Source: an uncultured Ruminococcus sp.
Lineage (GTDB): Bacteria > Bacillota > Clostridia > Oscillospirales > Ruminococcaceae
DNA: 18,601 nt
Direction: 5' to 3'
Assembly: GCA_900550695.1 (NCBI GenBank)
Contig: URTF01000039.1
Span: forward strand, 1 to 18,601
Within the stretch, counting starts at the first letter, position 1, and each line of letters starts with the position of its first letter. A model generated the notes under the pieces. It was not told the origin of the DNA, ran no database searches, and saw only the letters and a program-made list of their open reading frames with translations. Shown here in pieces: positions 6,574 to 14,410 of this stretch. The position numbers and the translations under genes were made by a program.

Positions 6574-8388
6574 ATGAAATTCAAGAAAATTGCAGCCGGA
6601 GTTCTTGCTCTGGCAATGGCTGCTTCAATGGCAGGCTGCGGCGGCAGCGGTACATCGGACAATGCAGCTTCAACAACCACATCGGCAAGTGCAGACGCAG
6701 GCAATGACGGTGACGCATCGGATAACGGCGGCAGCTCCGCTTCTTCCGGCGAAGTTGCTTCATTCTCCGAGCTTTACGGCGATGAGACCATTCAGCTTAC
6801 AGCTTACAGCCAGCTCGCCAACTACTCCGGCAAGCTCACAGGCTGGTTCGCTAAGATCTTAAAGGACAAGTTCAACTGCGAGATCACGATCATTCCCGAA
6901 GCTGACGGCGCATTCGATACAAGAATGGAAGCAGGCAACCTCGGCGACCTCGTTGTTTTCGGCTCAACCGGCACAAACTATCAGAGAGCTGCTCTCGGCG
7001 GACTTCTCTTCGACTGGAACGAAGATGATATCCTTTCCGATTACGGTCCTTACATAAAGGAACATATGCCTTACGCTATCCAGAACAATGCACAGCTGAG
7101 CGATTCGTTCGGCGCAGGCGAAACTGTTTACGGTATCGGTCACAACATCGCTACCAACCCTGAGGATCACGAAGCGTTCTTCTACACAATGGACGTTCGT
7201 TACGATCTTTACAAGGAACTCGGCTATCCCGAGATAAAGACAATGGACGATTTCTTTGACCTTATGGTAAAGATGAAGGAGATCTGCCCGACCGATGAAA
7301 CAGGCAGCGAAACCTATGCTACTTCACTCTGGCCTGACTGGGACGGCAATATGGTAATGTACGTTAAGGCATTCGCAACCTGCTACTATGGCTACGATGA
7401 AATGGGCTTCGGTCTTTATGATGTTGAAAACGGCACATATCACGATGCCCGTGAAGAAGACGGTCCTTACATGAAGTCGCTCAAGTTCTTCAACAGACTT
7501 TATCAGGCAGGTCTTATCGACCCCGACTCTATGACACAGACCTATAACGAAATGGCTGAAAAGGTTACCGCAGGCGGTACATTCTTCTCCATCTTCGACT
7601 ATGCAGGTTCTGCACTTTATAACACAGAAGAGCATCTTGAAGCAGGCAAGGCAATGTACCCTGTTGTTCCCGAAGATGCAACACCTCTTTGCTACGGTAT
7701 GAACGTACTCGGCGGCAACAGAGTATGGACTATCGGCTCTAAGACCGAATACCCCGAGCTTTGCATGGCTATCATCAACTACCTTGCAACTCCTGAGGGA
7801 TATATGACATACTGGTACGGTCCTAAGGATCTTTGCTGGTACTATGATGAAGAAGGCAACTCCTGCCTTACCGAATTCGGTGAGACCTGCCAGGCTGACA
7901 AGAAGGGTACTAAGATGCCTGATGAATGGGGCGGCGGTACATACGATGAAGGTTCGTTCCAGGTAAACAACACGACCTGGACAAGAGATGCTTCCAACCC
8001 TGATTCCAACGGCGACACATATAACTATCAGAACTGGAAGAGCAGACGTTCCAACGCTACTTATGATATCCTTGCTGACTGGAGAGAACACACAGGCTGC
8101 TACGATACACAGGAATATATGAACACTGTAAACTACAAGGTTTCTCTTGCTACAGCTTATTCCGAATCCGCACAGTCCGACGACCTTAAGGTTGTATGGC
8201 AGCAGGTTGCAAAGTGCATCGTTGACTACTCCTGGAGAGCTATCTACTCCACTTCCGATGAAGAATTCGACAAGAACGTCAACGAAATGCTTGCTAAGTG
8301 CAAGGAATACGATCCTGACGATCAGTGCCTTAACTGGTGCCTGAACGAAGCAGCACTCAGATGCTCTTACGAAGATGAGGTTAGATAA
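6574..8388 (+). CDS. ABC transporter extracellular solute-binding lipoprotein (family 1, LplA-like)
   Basis: The product is 604 aa. The start at 6574 has AAGGAGAGAG at good distance; the frame remains open upstream to 6388, but that stretch crosses the promoter and operators. The type II signal peptide MKFKKIAAGVLALAMAASMAG ends at Cys22 (lipobox MAGC), giving a lipid-anchored protein. A Ser/Asp/Gly-rich linker runs to about 60. The mature part resembles family 1 sugar/oligosaccharide-binding proteins of the LplA/YtcQ class: YPEIKTMDDFFDLMVKMKEI, FFNRLYQAGLIDPDS, GMNVLGGNR--TIGSKTEYPE, and IINYLATPEGYM. The protein is Trp- and Tyr-rich, as sugar binders often are. No permease or ATPase gene adjoins, so it must work with a transporter encoded elsewhere or as a sensor. 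The cre-like site supports a carbohydrate ligand; the exact sugar is unknown. Confidence 0.82.
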   Translation: MKFKKIAAGVLALAMAASMAGCGGSGTSDNAASTTTSASADAGNDGDASDNGGSSASSGEVASFSELYGDETIQLTAYSQLANYSGKLTGWFAKILKDKFNCEITIIPEADGAFDTRMEAGNLGDLVVFGSTGTNYQRAALGGLLFDWNEDDILSDYGPYIKEHMPYAIQNNAQLSDSFGAGETVYGIGHNIATNPEDHEAFFYTMDVRYDLYKELGYPEIKTMDDFFDLMVKMKEICPTDETGSETYATSLWPDWDGNMVMYVKAFATCYYGYDEMGFGLYDVENGTYHDAREEDGPYMKSLKFFNRLYQAGLIDPDSMTQTYNEMAEKVTAGGTFFSIFDYAGSALYNTEEHLEAGKAMYPVVPEDATPLCYGMNVLGGNRVWTIGSKTEYPELCMAIINYLATPEGYMTYWYGPKDLCWYYDEEGNSCLTEFGETCQADKKGTKMPDEWGGGTYDEGSFQVNNTTWTRDASNPDSNGDTYNYQNWKSRRSNATYDILADWREHTGCYDTQEYMNTVNYKVSLATAYSESAQSDDLKVVWQQVAKCIVDYSWRAIYSTSDEEFDKNVNEMLAKCKEYDPDDQCLNWCLNEAALRCSYEDEVR

Positions 8389-8405
8389 TTTAACTTAATG
8401 CAATG

Positions 8406-8447
8406 AGGCTTCTGCGGACGGTATGTCCTGCGGAAGCCTTGTTTTTT
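8406..8447 (+). terminator. Terminator after the solute-binding protein gene
   Basis: AGGCTTCTGCGGAC pairs with GTCCTGCGGAAGCCT (8407-8438, one bulge and one G-T pair), followed by TTGTTTTTT. The T-tract runs straight into the ribosome site of the next gene at 8461, leaving no room for a separate promoter between them. Confidence 0.85.
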
Positions 8448-8460
8448 AGGAGAAACGGTT

Positions 8461-8952
8461 ATGCTCAACGAAAAGCTTATAATTGAAATGGCGAAATTCA
8501 ACTGCGGCGACCCTAAGAGGATACAGCATTTTACGAAGGTTTATGAATATGCGCACACTATCGGGGCACTCGAAAAGCTTGATGAAACGACACAGAAAAT
8601 TCTTGATATAGCTTCGATAATGCACGACATCGGCATAAGACCGAGCGAGGAAAAGTACGGACGCTGTGACGGTAAGCTTCAGGAACAGGAAGGTCCTGCT
8701 TATGCGCGCGAAATGATGAAAAGCTTCCCCGAGATATTGCCGGAGGAGGCGGAGAGGGTATGCTTTCTTATCGGGCATCATCACACTTACACGGGAGTAG
8801 ACGGCTTGGACTGGCAGATATTGCTCGAAGCGGATTTTCTCGTAAATGCGTATGAGGACGGACTTTCAAAGGAGAGCATAAAGACGTTCCGTGAAAAGGT
8901 CTTTTGCACGAAAACGGGTACGAAGCTACTTGACATAATGTACGGAATTTGA
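8461..8952 (+). CDS. HD-domain metal-dependent phosphohydrolase
   Basis: This 163-aa cytosolic protein has the HD superfamily metal-ligand pattern: H23 (RIQHFTKVYEYA), H55-D56 in ASIMHDIGIRPSE, H106/H107 in LIGHHHTY, and D125 in LLEADFLVNAYEDG. Proteins of this compact type hydrolyse nucleotides or other phosphoesters, but the substrate cannot be read from sequence. The ATG follows TTTAGGAGAA at a normal distance. The terminator of the preceding gene ends 13 bases before the ATG and I see no dedicated promoter, so expression probably depends on read-through or on a promoter inside the upstream gene. The cobW-like gene that follows has its own promoter about 30 bases after this stop codon. Confidence 0.8.
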   Translation: MLNEKLIIEMAKFNCGDPKRIQHFTKVYEYAHTIGALEKLDETTQKILDIASIMHDIGIRPSEEKYGRCDGKLQEQEGPAYAREMMKSFPEILPEEAERVCFLIGHHHTYTGVDGLDWQILLEADFLVNAYEDGLSKESIKTFREKVFCTKTGTKLLDIMYGI

Positions 8953-8981
8953 ATTTTTTGGTGAAATAACTGTGAAAACCC

Positions 8982-9010
8982 TTGTAAAATGTCAACCTTT
9001 GTGGTAGAAT
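8982..9010 (+). promoter_or_regulatory. Promoter of the COG0523 GTPase gene
   Basis: TTGTAA (8982-8987), a 17-base spacer, an extended TG at 9002-9003 and TAGAAT (9005-9010). The predicted start of transcription is near 9017, 32 bases before the ATG at 9049. No Zur-type palindrome is evident here. The upstream ATG at 8989 lies within this promoter and is therefore unlikely to be used. Confidence 0.7.
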
Positions 9011-9048
9011 ATAATTTGTACGAAAAATATTCTGAAAGGATGATATAT

Positions 9049-10356
9049 ATGGCAAAAAGACCACTCGTGCCGATCACACTTCTCACAGGTTACCTCGGCG
9101 CAGGAAAAACTACACTTATCAACCACGTTCTGAACAATCAGGAGGGTTATAAAACCGCTGTAATCGTCAACGATATCGGCGAAGTAAACATCGATGCGGA
9201 GCTTATCCAGAAGGGCGGCACTGTTACACAGAAGGACGACAACCTCGTTCCGCTTTCCAACGGCTGTATCTGCTGCACACTTAAGGTCGATCTGATGAAT
9301 CAGATCACAGACCTTATCGAAACGGGCAAGTTCGACTACATTCTTATCGAGGCAAGCGGTATTTGTGAGCCTCTCCCGATCGCACAGTCCATTTCCGTTC
9401 TTGAGGGCAAGGTAGACAAGCGTTACCCTGCTATCTGCCGTCTTGACAACATTGTTACGGTTGTCGATGCGCTCAGAATGGCGAGCGAATTCGGCTGCGG
9501 TGATGATCTTCTCGCTGATGATATCGGCGAAGAGGACATTGCAAATCTTCTCATTCAGCAGATCGAATTCTGCACGACTATTATCCTCAACAAGGTTGAC
9601 AAGGTAACTCCCGACCAGCTCGGCAGAGTCAAGGCTATGATAAGGACGCTTCAGCCTAAGGCTAAGATAATCGAAGCCAACTACGGCGAAGTTGCTGTTT
9701 CCGATATCCTCGACACAAAGTCCTATGATTTTGAAGAAGCTGTTACTTCCGCAGGCTGGGCAAAGGCTTACGAAGAGGGCGTTGACGAGGAGGACGAACA
9801 CGAACAACATCATCACCACCACGATCATGATGACGATGACCACGAACATCATCACGACCATGACCATGATGAACACGACCATGACCACGATGAGCATGAG
9901 CATCATGAACACAAGTATGATGAGTTCGGCAACTGCAGCTGCGGACATCATCATGACCACGAACACAACGATGAAGAGGGCGAGGCTGAGGAATACGGCA
10001 TTGGTACTTTCGTTTACCGCCGCCGCAGACCGTTCAATCAGGACAAGTTCGGCGATTTCGTTGAGAACTGGCCTAAGTCCATAATTCGCTGCAAGGGTAT
10101 GCTCTGGTTCTCCGATGATCGTGACAACGCTTATGTTTTCGAGCAGGCAGGCGTTCAGATCAACGCTACAGAGTCGGGCAAGTGGTTCGCTTCCGCTCCC
10201 GAAAAGGAGAGAAAGCGTCTTCTAAAGCAGTATCCCGAAATTGCCGAGGACTGGGACGAGATTTACGGCGACCGTGAGATAAAGCTTGTATTTATCGGTC
10301 AGAAGATGGACAAGCACGGCATTACCGATGCTCTTGATGCTTGCCTTGACGACTGA
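9049..10356 (+). CDS. COG0523/CobW-family GTPase with His-rich metal-binding loop
   Basis: This is a 435-aa G3E-family GTPase (CobW/YjiA/YciC/ZagA group). Walker A is GYLGAGKTT (14-22). The family metal site GCICC is at 72-76, followed by IEASGICEP and the base-recognition NKVD (181-184). A loop at 251-306 contains 25 histidines mixed with Asp/Glu and a CSC pair (296-298), typical of metallochaperones that carry zinc or another divalent metal. The C-terminal CobW_C domain spans about 318-425, with RRRRPFN and RCKGMLWFSD. The GTPase cycle is thought to drive metal transfer to client enzymes. AAGGA sits 8 bases before ATG 9049. It appears to be a single-gene transcript. Zinc is favoured from family knowledge, but no Zur box or metal-uptake gene nearby confirms this; cobalt or nickel remain possible. 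Confidence 0.9.
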   Translation: MAKRPLVPITLLTGYLGAGKTTLINHVLNNQEGYKTAVIVNDIGEVNIDAELIQKGGTVTQKDDNLVPLSNGCICCTLKVDLMNQITDLIETGKFDYILIEASGICEPLPIAQSISVLEGKVDKRYPAICRLDNIVTVVDALRMASEFGCGDDLLADDIGEEDIANLLIQQIEFCTTIILNKVDKVTPDQLGRVKAMIRTLQPKAKIIEANYGEVAVSDILDTKSYDFEEAVTSAGWAKAYEEGVDEEDEHEQHHHHHDHDDDDHEHHHDHDHDEHDHDHDEHEHHEHKYDEFGNCSCGHHHDHEHNDEEGEAEEYGIGTFVYRRRRPFNQDKFGDFVENWPKSIIRCKGMLWFSDDRDNAYVFEQAGVQINATESGKWFASAPEKERKRLLKQYPEIAEDWDEIYGDREIKLVFIGQKMDKHGITDALDACLDD

Positions 10357-10392
10357 TAAAAAATATTTTGATAAAAATTTTTCTGTTACCAC

Positions 10393-10420
10393 TTGACAAC
10401 GAATAAAATTGTGCTATAAT
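10393..10420 (+). promoter_or_regulatory. Promoter of the trpXYZ operon
   Basis: TTGACA (10393-10398), a 16-base spacer and TATAAT (10415-10420) are perfect hexamers, with an extended TG at 10412-10413. It drives the T-box leader, with a start expected near 10427. Confidence 0.85.
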
Positions 10421-10426
10421 AAAATT

Positions 10427-10680
10427 TATAGAAGTAAACCGATGATTAAGATTAGTAATTGAGATCAATTCGCTTCCAGAGAGCCGCAGCTGGTGAAAAG
10501 CGGTGCGCAATATCTCAGTGAATGGACTTATGAGGGTCGACTGAACGAGGAATTCAAGTAGGAAGAACGTTTTGCATACGTTATAATGCTTTCGAGTGCG
10601 CTCTTTTATGGGCGAATTTGGGTGGTACCGCAGGATATTACAGTCTTGCCCCTTTATATTTGGGGCAAGGCTTTTTTTAT
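10427..10680 (+). promoter_or_regulatory. T-box riboswitch, tryptophan-specific (UGG specifier)
   Basis: The T-box core GGGTGGTACCGC (10620-10631) matches the element that binds the uncharged tRNA acceptor end. Stem I has its usual parts: the specifier-loop 5' side with AGTA (10454-10457), GAGAT pairing with ATCTC (10461-10465 with 10512-10516), and the distal AGAGAGCC-GCAGCTGG-TGAAAAGCGG region (10479-10503). On the 3' side of the specifier loop, GAA (10520-10522) is followed by TGG (10523-10525) and then A. UGG is the Trp codon, so low charging of tRNA-Trp should favour antitermination and expression of the transporter. The operon content (TrpX/TrpY/TrpZ homologues) independently agrees. 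Confidence 0.92.
10645..10679 (+). terminator. T-box leader terminator (attenuator)
   Basis: CTTGCCCC (10645-10652) pairs with GGGGCAAG (10662-10669) around TTTATATTT, followed by seven T residues. This is the regulated terminator that competes with the T-box antiterminator. Sequence 10681-10786 downstream shows only the AAGGAGAGA ribosome site of trpX. Confidence 0.9.
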
Positions 10681-10786
10681 TGCTAAGTTATTTTATTGCT
10701 AAGCTATTTATTGCTTTTGGACCGTGTGAATAGCGGTTTGAAATAAATCAATCATTCATTCCTATTTAAATTAAGGAGAGAGAATT

Positions 10787-11863
10787 ATGAAAATGAAGAG
10801 AATTATGGCTGCAGTAGTTGCAGCAGCAATGACACTTGCTTTTGCAGGCTGTTCATCGACAAACACAGACACAAACGCTGATGCGAATACTGCTGATGCG
10901 AACGCTGACACAAGCGCAGCTGCCGATACAGCAGCAGACACAACTGCTGAAAAGGACAGCTACACTATCGGTGTTATCCAGTTCGGCAGCCACCCGTCAC
11001 TTGACAACTGCTATCAGGGCATTGAAAACGGTCTTATGGCAAGCTCTATCGCTGACAAGATCACTATCGACCGTCAGGACGGCAACTTCGACAGTGCGAC
11101 ATGCGACTCTATCGCAAAGAACATGGCATCTAAGAACTACGATCTTATTTTTGCTATTGCAACTCCTGCTGCTGTTTCCGCATACTCCGCAACACAGAAT
11201 TCACAGACACCTGTAATCTTTACGGCTGTTTCCGACCCTGTTGCAGCAGGTCTTGTTGAGAGCCTTGACGCAGGTTCAAAGAACTGCATCGGTACTTCCG
11301 ATGTTCTTGACCTTGAAGCTCAGGTCGCTCTTATTCAGGCACTTCAGCCTGACGTAAAGACTATCGGTATTCTTTACACTACTTCCGAGGCAAACTCCGT
11401 TTCCAACCTTGCAAGACTTGAAGAGATCACAAGCACAATGGACATCACCGTTGAAGCTCAGGGCGTTCAGAGTGCTGCTGATATCCCACAGGCTGCTGCT
11501 ACGCTTGCTTCAAAGGTAGACTGCATCAACAACTTTACAGATAATAACGTTGTAAGCAACCTTTCCGTTCTTCTTGAAAAGGCTAATGCTGCAAACATTC
11601 CTGTTTACGGTTCCGAAATTGAACAGGTCTACAACGGCTGCATCGCTTCTATCAGCATTGACTATGTTGCACTCGGCGAAAAGACTGCTGAAATGGGACT
11701 TGAAGTTCTCAACGGTGCTGATCCTCAGACAATGGCTGTCGGTACTATCACAGAGGGTACTCCGGTTGTAAACACCGACGTTCTTGCACAGTTCGGCATT
11801 GAGCTTCCCGAATCCTATGCAAATGCAGAAAAGGTTGTAACAGGCGGCAATTCCGAAGAATAA
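10787..11863 (+). CDS. trpX: Tryptophan ABC transporter substrate-binding lipoprotein
   Basis: This 358-aa COG2984-type periplasmic-binding lipoprotein has signal peptide MKMKRIMAAVVAAAMTLAFAG with lipidated Cys22, then an Asn/Asp/Thr/Ala linker to about 63. The mature domain has family-typical segments: YTIGVIQFGSHPSLDNCYQG, ANYD-like strand KNYDLIFAIATPAA, PVIFTAVSDPVAAGLV, IGTSDVLDLEAQ, KTIGILYTTSEANS, and PVYGSEIEQVYNGCIASISI. The binding domain alternates between open and closed lobes to deliver ligand to TrpY. The upstream T-box with a Trp specifier makes tryptophan, or a precursor, the most likely ligand. AAGGAGAGAGAATT precedes the ATG; a second ATG two codons on is possible. The 135-base gap before trpY holds hairpins that may keep trpX mRNA more abundant than the rest. 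Confidence 0.88.
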   Translation: MKMKRIMAAVVAAAMTLAFAGCSSTNTDTNADANTADANADTSAAADTAADTTAEKDSYTIGVIQFGSHPSLDNCYQGIENGLMASSIADKITIDRQDGNFDSATCDSIAKNMASKNYDLIFAIATPAAVSAYSATQNSQTPVIFTAVSDPVAAGLVESLDAGSKNCIGTSDVLDLEAQVALIQALQPDVKTIGILYTTSEANSVSNLARLEEITSTMDITVEAQGVQSAADIPQAAATLASKVDCINNFTDNNVVSNLSVLLEKANAANIPVYGSEIEQVYNGCIASISIDYVALGEKTAEMGLEVLNGADPQTMAVGTITEGTPVVNTDVLAQFGIELPESYANAEKVVTGGNSEE

Positions 11864-11878
11864 TTTATAAGAAAATTA

Positions 11879-11949
11879 CTGCGAAGTGAATGAAAATTTG
11901 CTTCGCAGCTTAAAGCGGCGGAAAATGCTCCGCTGTTTTAAGCTGCGAA
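11879..11949 (+). promoter_or_regulatory. Overlapping, mutually exclusive hairpins between trpX and trpY
   Basis: Hairpin A pairs CTGCGAAG (11879-11886) with CTTCGCAG (11901-11908). Hairpin B pairs TTCGCAGCTTAAA (11902-11914) with TTTAAGCTGCGAA (11937-11949), extended inside by GCGG/CCGC (11915-11918 with 11930-11933). They share 11902-11908, so they cannot form together. No T-tract follows. A role in mRNA stability or in stoichiometry of binding protein to membrane parts is plausible. Confidence 0.6.
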
Positions 11950-11998
11950 ACAGCGGCAGTACCGACAGGGCGGTTCTGATTTTTTACGGAGGAATTAT

Positions 11999-12928
11999 AT
12001 GAACGTTATTCTCAATATTCTGATAGTAACTCTTGAAGAGGGTCTTATGTATGCGATCATGGCTCTCGGAGTTTACATCACTTACAGCATACTCGATTTC
12101 CCCGACCTTTCGGTTGACGGAACGTTTCCGCTCGGAGCTATTCTTTCGGGCATACTTATAATGAAGGGTGTAAATCCGTGGCTTTGTCTGCTCATTGCAT
12201 TTGCGGTGGGAATGCTGGCAGGAACGGTGACGGGACTGCTTCACGTCAAGCTGAAAATTCGTCCGCTGCTCTGCGGAATACTTATTTACACCGGCTGTCT
12301 TTCGATAAACCTTGTAATGCTTCTCAAAGGCACGGGAGGAAAGGCTATTGCTACGTTCTTCAACAAGGACACTATCTTCAACAGCTCGTTCGGTGCGCTC
12401 ATTCCCGAGAGCATCGGCGGATATTATCTCAGAACGACTATAGTTTCGCTTATTCTTGTAGTTATATGCAAGGTTTTGCTTGATCTTTATCTTAATACGA
12501 AGTCGGGACTTCTTCTCCGTGCGACGGGCGACAATGAAAAGTTCGTAACGATGCTCGGTCAGGACAACGGCGTTTCAAAGATACTCGGACTTGCGATAGG
12601 AAACGGATTTGCGGCACTTGCAGGTTCGGTAGTTGCGCAGTCAAAGGGTTCTGCCGATCAGCAGATGGGTGTCGGAATGGTAGTTCTTGCGCTTGCATCG
12701 GTTATTATCGGATTGAGTGTATTCAAGAAGGTTTCGTTTATGAAAGCTACTACGATGGTAATTCTCGGCTCGATACTTTACAAGGGCTGTTTGTCGGTTG
12801 CGCTTGCGCTCGGTTTGCCGACGGAGTATTTAAAGCTCCTTATGGCGCTTATTTTCACGGCTGCGCTTGTATTCAGCAACGGTTTGGGTATAAAAGGAAG
12901 GAGGACGTCCGATGCTCCGGCTAAATAA
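11999..12928 (+). CDS. trpY: Tryptophan ABC transporter permease
   Basis: This 309-aa polytopic permease of the COG4120 type (related to the branched-chain amino acid permease fold) has about eight to nine hydrophobic segments. Recognisable stretches are the N-terminal LEEGLMYAIMALGVYITYSI, then FPDLSVDGTFPLGA, which is strongly conserved in this family, KSGLLLRATGDNEKFVTMLG (the cytoplasmic loop that contacts the ATPase), GLAIGNGFAALAGSVVAQSKG and GMGMVVLALASVIIG-like membrane parts. It forms the membrane channel for the ligand delivered by TrpX. ACGGAGG lies 6 bases before the ATG. Its 3' end overlaps the ATPase gene by 17 bases, which indicates coupled translation. Confidence 0.87.
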   Translation: MNVILNILIVTLEEGLMYAIMALGVYITYSILDFPDLSVDGTFPLGAILSGILIMKGVNPWLCLLIAFAVGMLAGTVTGLLHVKLKIRPLLCGILIYTGCLSINLVMLLKGTGGKAIATFFNKDTIFNSSFGALIPESIGGYYLRTTIVSLILVVICKVLLDLYLNTKSGLLLRATGDNEKFVTMLGQDNGVSKILGLAIGNGFAALAGSVVAQSKGSADQQMGVGMVVLALASVIIGLSVFKKVSFMKATTMVILGSILYKGCLSVALALGLPTEYLKLLMALIFTAALVFSNGLGIKGRRTSDAPAK

Positions 12929-13685
12929 CATAGTTAAGATCTTCAACAAGGGAACTGTTGATGAAAATGTGCTTTTCAACGATTTCAGCTTCAATGTGAA
13001 CAAGGGCGACTTCATTTCCGTTATCGGCTCGAACGGCAGCGGCAAGACTACGCTTCTTAATCTTGCCTGCGGAACGATGCAGCCTGACAGCGGTTCGGTC
13101 ATCTTTGAAGGAAATGATATCACAAAGGTGAGCGAATACAAGCGTGCAAAGTTCATCGGCAGAGTTCTTCAGGACCCGAGAATGGGAACCTGCGGAAGTC
13201 TTTCCATACTTGAAAATATGGCTCTTTCCGACAACAAGAACAAATCCTATGGTCTTTCTCCCGTTATAAACAAAAAGCGTGTGGATCATTACAAGACCCT
13301 GCTTGAACAGTGCGGAATGGGACTTGAAAACCGCATGGGTGTAAAAGTCGGTTCATTGAGCGGTGGTCAGCGTCAGGCTTTGGCACTTATCATTGCGACT
13401 ATGACGGATATAAAGATGCTCATTCTCGATGAACACACGGCTGCGCTTGACCCGAAGTCTTCCGAGACGCTTATGCAGATAACGGATAAGATCGTCAAGG
13501 AAAAGCAGCTCACGACGCTTATGGTAACGCACAATCTTCGTTTCGCTGTTGAATACGGCAACCGAATGGTAATGATGCACTCGGGAAATGCTGTAATGGA
13601 TCTTTCCGAAGAGAAAAAGAAGCAGACGGGCATTGATGATATTCTTGACAAATTCAATGAGATCAGCATTGAAGTCGGAAATTGA
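12912..13685 (+). CDS. trpZ: Tryptophan ABC transporter ATP-binding protein
   Basis: The product is a 257-aa ABC ATPase of the COG1101 type with a complete motif set: Walker A GSNGSGKT (39-46), Q-loop Q87 in RVLQDPR, signature LSGGQ (149-153), Walker B MLILDE (169-174) and H-loop H207 in VTHN. It powers import through TrpY. The GKGDFISVIGSNGSGKTTLL-like start and the DEHTAALDPKSS segment following Walker B are family-typical. The AGGAAGGAGG ribosome site lies inside the end of trpY, whose frame overlaps the first 17 bases. No separate promoter is evident, and the T-box controls all three genes. Transcription probably ends at the shared terminator near 13895. Confidence 0.9.
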   Translation: MLRLNNIVKIFNKGTVDENVLFNDFSFNVNKGDFISVIGSNGSGKTTLLNLACGTMQPDSGSVIFEGNDITKVSEYKRAKFIGRVLQDPRMGTCGSLSILENMALSDNKNKSYGLSPVINKKRVDHYKTLLEQCGMGLENRMGVKVGSLSGGQRQALALIIATMTDIKMLILDEHTAALDPKSSETLMQITDKIVKEKQLTTLMVTHNLRFAVEYGNRMVMMHSGNAVMDLSEEKKKQTGIDDILDKFNEISIEVGN

Positions 13686-13892
13686 GGCAGGGAAGCCATG
13701 CGGCAAGTTCGCGCTGCGCTGCACTTCGTTCCGCTTGGTTTGTGTAGGAAATAAGTTTATGTTCGCAAAGAGGGTTTTTAGTGATTCAAGGTTATTGAAT
13801 TTGGTGGGGATGCCCCGTGGCAGGCTCGCACTTTAATTTGTTTGTGTCAGAAATTCGTGAAGCAAGTTTTTGCCGATACGGCTTAGTAAAAA

Positions 13893-13930
13893 TAAAACGC
13901 TTATCAATTTTGCGGTTGATAAGCGTTTAT
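13893..13930. terminator. Terminator between convergent trpXYZ and ThrE-type operons
   Basis: A perfect 13-bp stem (AAACGCTTATCAA 13895-13907 with 13916-13928) has an 8-base loop. On the minus strand it is followed by TATTTTTAC, on the plus strand by ATACTATATT, so it is strongest for the minus-strand operon. Between 13686 and 13892 no gene or clear element was seen. Confidence 0.82.
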
Positions 13931-13931
13931 A

Positions 13932-14387
13932 CTATATTCCTTTTTTGCGTATAACGACACGGAAAACTCTTGCAATTGAGGAAATGGCGAAGATGCCCAT
14001 TGCGATAGCGCCTGCGGCTGCGAAAGCGGCTGTACACTGGTCGGCGAAGCTTTGCGTTTCGCCGTTTATGAGTGCTATCATTGCTTGGTATATTAGTTTT
14101 CCGGGGACGAGCGGTATGATCGCTACGACGAGGTACATATTTACGGGGACGTGCAGCCTTCTTGCGAGAAATTCCGAATAGACGGCTATTGCGCAGGTTG
14201 CAAAGAAATAGCAGAGCGGTTCGCTGCTGCCGCCGAGTTCGGCTGCGTTGAAGATGACTTGGCTTATGACTCCGCCGACTGCTGCGGCGATGATATGGCG
14301 AAATCGGATATTGAACTGTATGCCGAATGCTATTGATGCGATAAAGCTATACAATGCAGGCAGGACGAGGTCGTTCAGGACGTTCAT
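13932..14387 (-). CDS. yjjB: Threonine/serine exporter family, small subunit (YjjB/ThrE_2-like)
   Basis: This 151-aa membrane protein corresponds to the C-terminal half of ThrE, the ThrE_2/DUF3815 family (YjjB in E. coli, about 157 aa). It has about four to five hydrophobic helices, with family-like segments FRHIIAAAVGGVISQVIF, SEFLARRLHVPVNMYLV, IIPLVPGKLIYQAM, and a basic end IARVFRVVIRKKGI. It pairs with the DUF1212 protein encoded 169 bases upstream. Together such split pairs export threonine/serine (ThrE) or, for E. coli YjjPB, succinate. The ribosome site (GGCGG about 11 bases away) is weaker and more distant than usual. The family is secure; the substrate is not. Confidence 0.85.
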   Translation of the reverse strand: MNVLNDLVLPALYSFIASIAFGIQFNIRFRHIIAAAVGGVISQVIFNAAELGGSSEPLCYFFATCAIAVYSEFLARRLHVPVNMYLVVAIIPLVPGKLIYQAMIALINGETQSFADQCTAAFAAAGAIAMGIFAISSIARVFRVVIRKKGI

Positions 14388-14410
14388 TTTGGTTTAACAC
14401 CGCCGTTCTT

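Noticed and set aside
7324..8091. 255-residue minus-strand open frame
   Set aside because: It lies wholly inside the solute-binding protein gene, has no ribosome site or recognisable domain, and is explained by biased codons on the sense strand.
8989..9048. ATG at 8989 as start of the CobW-type gene
   Set aside because: It falls between the -35 and -10 boxes of the predicted promoter; ATG 9049 with AAGGA upstream begins at the usual family N-terminus.
8953..9048. Zur operator before the COG0523 gene
   Set aside because: I looked for a TCGTAATNATTACGA-like palindrome and found none, so zinc control cannot be claimed from sequence.
8992..9966. 324-residue open frame on the minus strand, rich in Val and Met
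   Set aside because: It is antisense to the conserved CobW-type gene; its Val/Met runs are the reverse complement of GAC/CAT codons in the His/Asp-rich loop.
13686..13892. Small ORF downstream of trpZ
   Set aside because: The open frame there is an out-of-frame continuation from trpZ without its own ribosome site; codon pattern is not gene-like.
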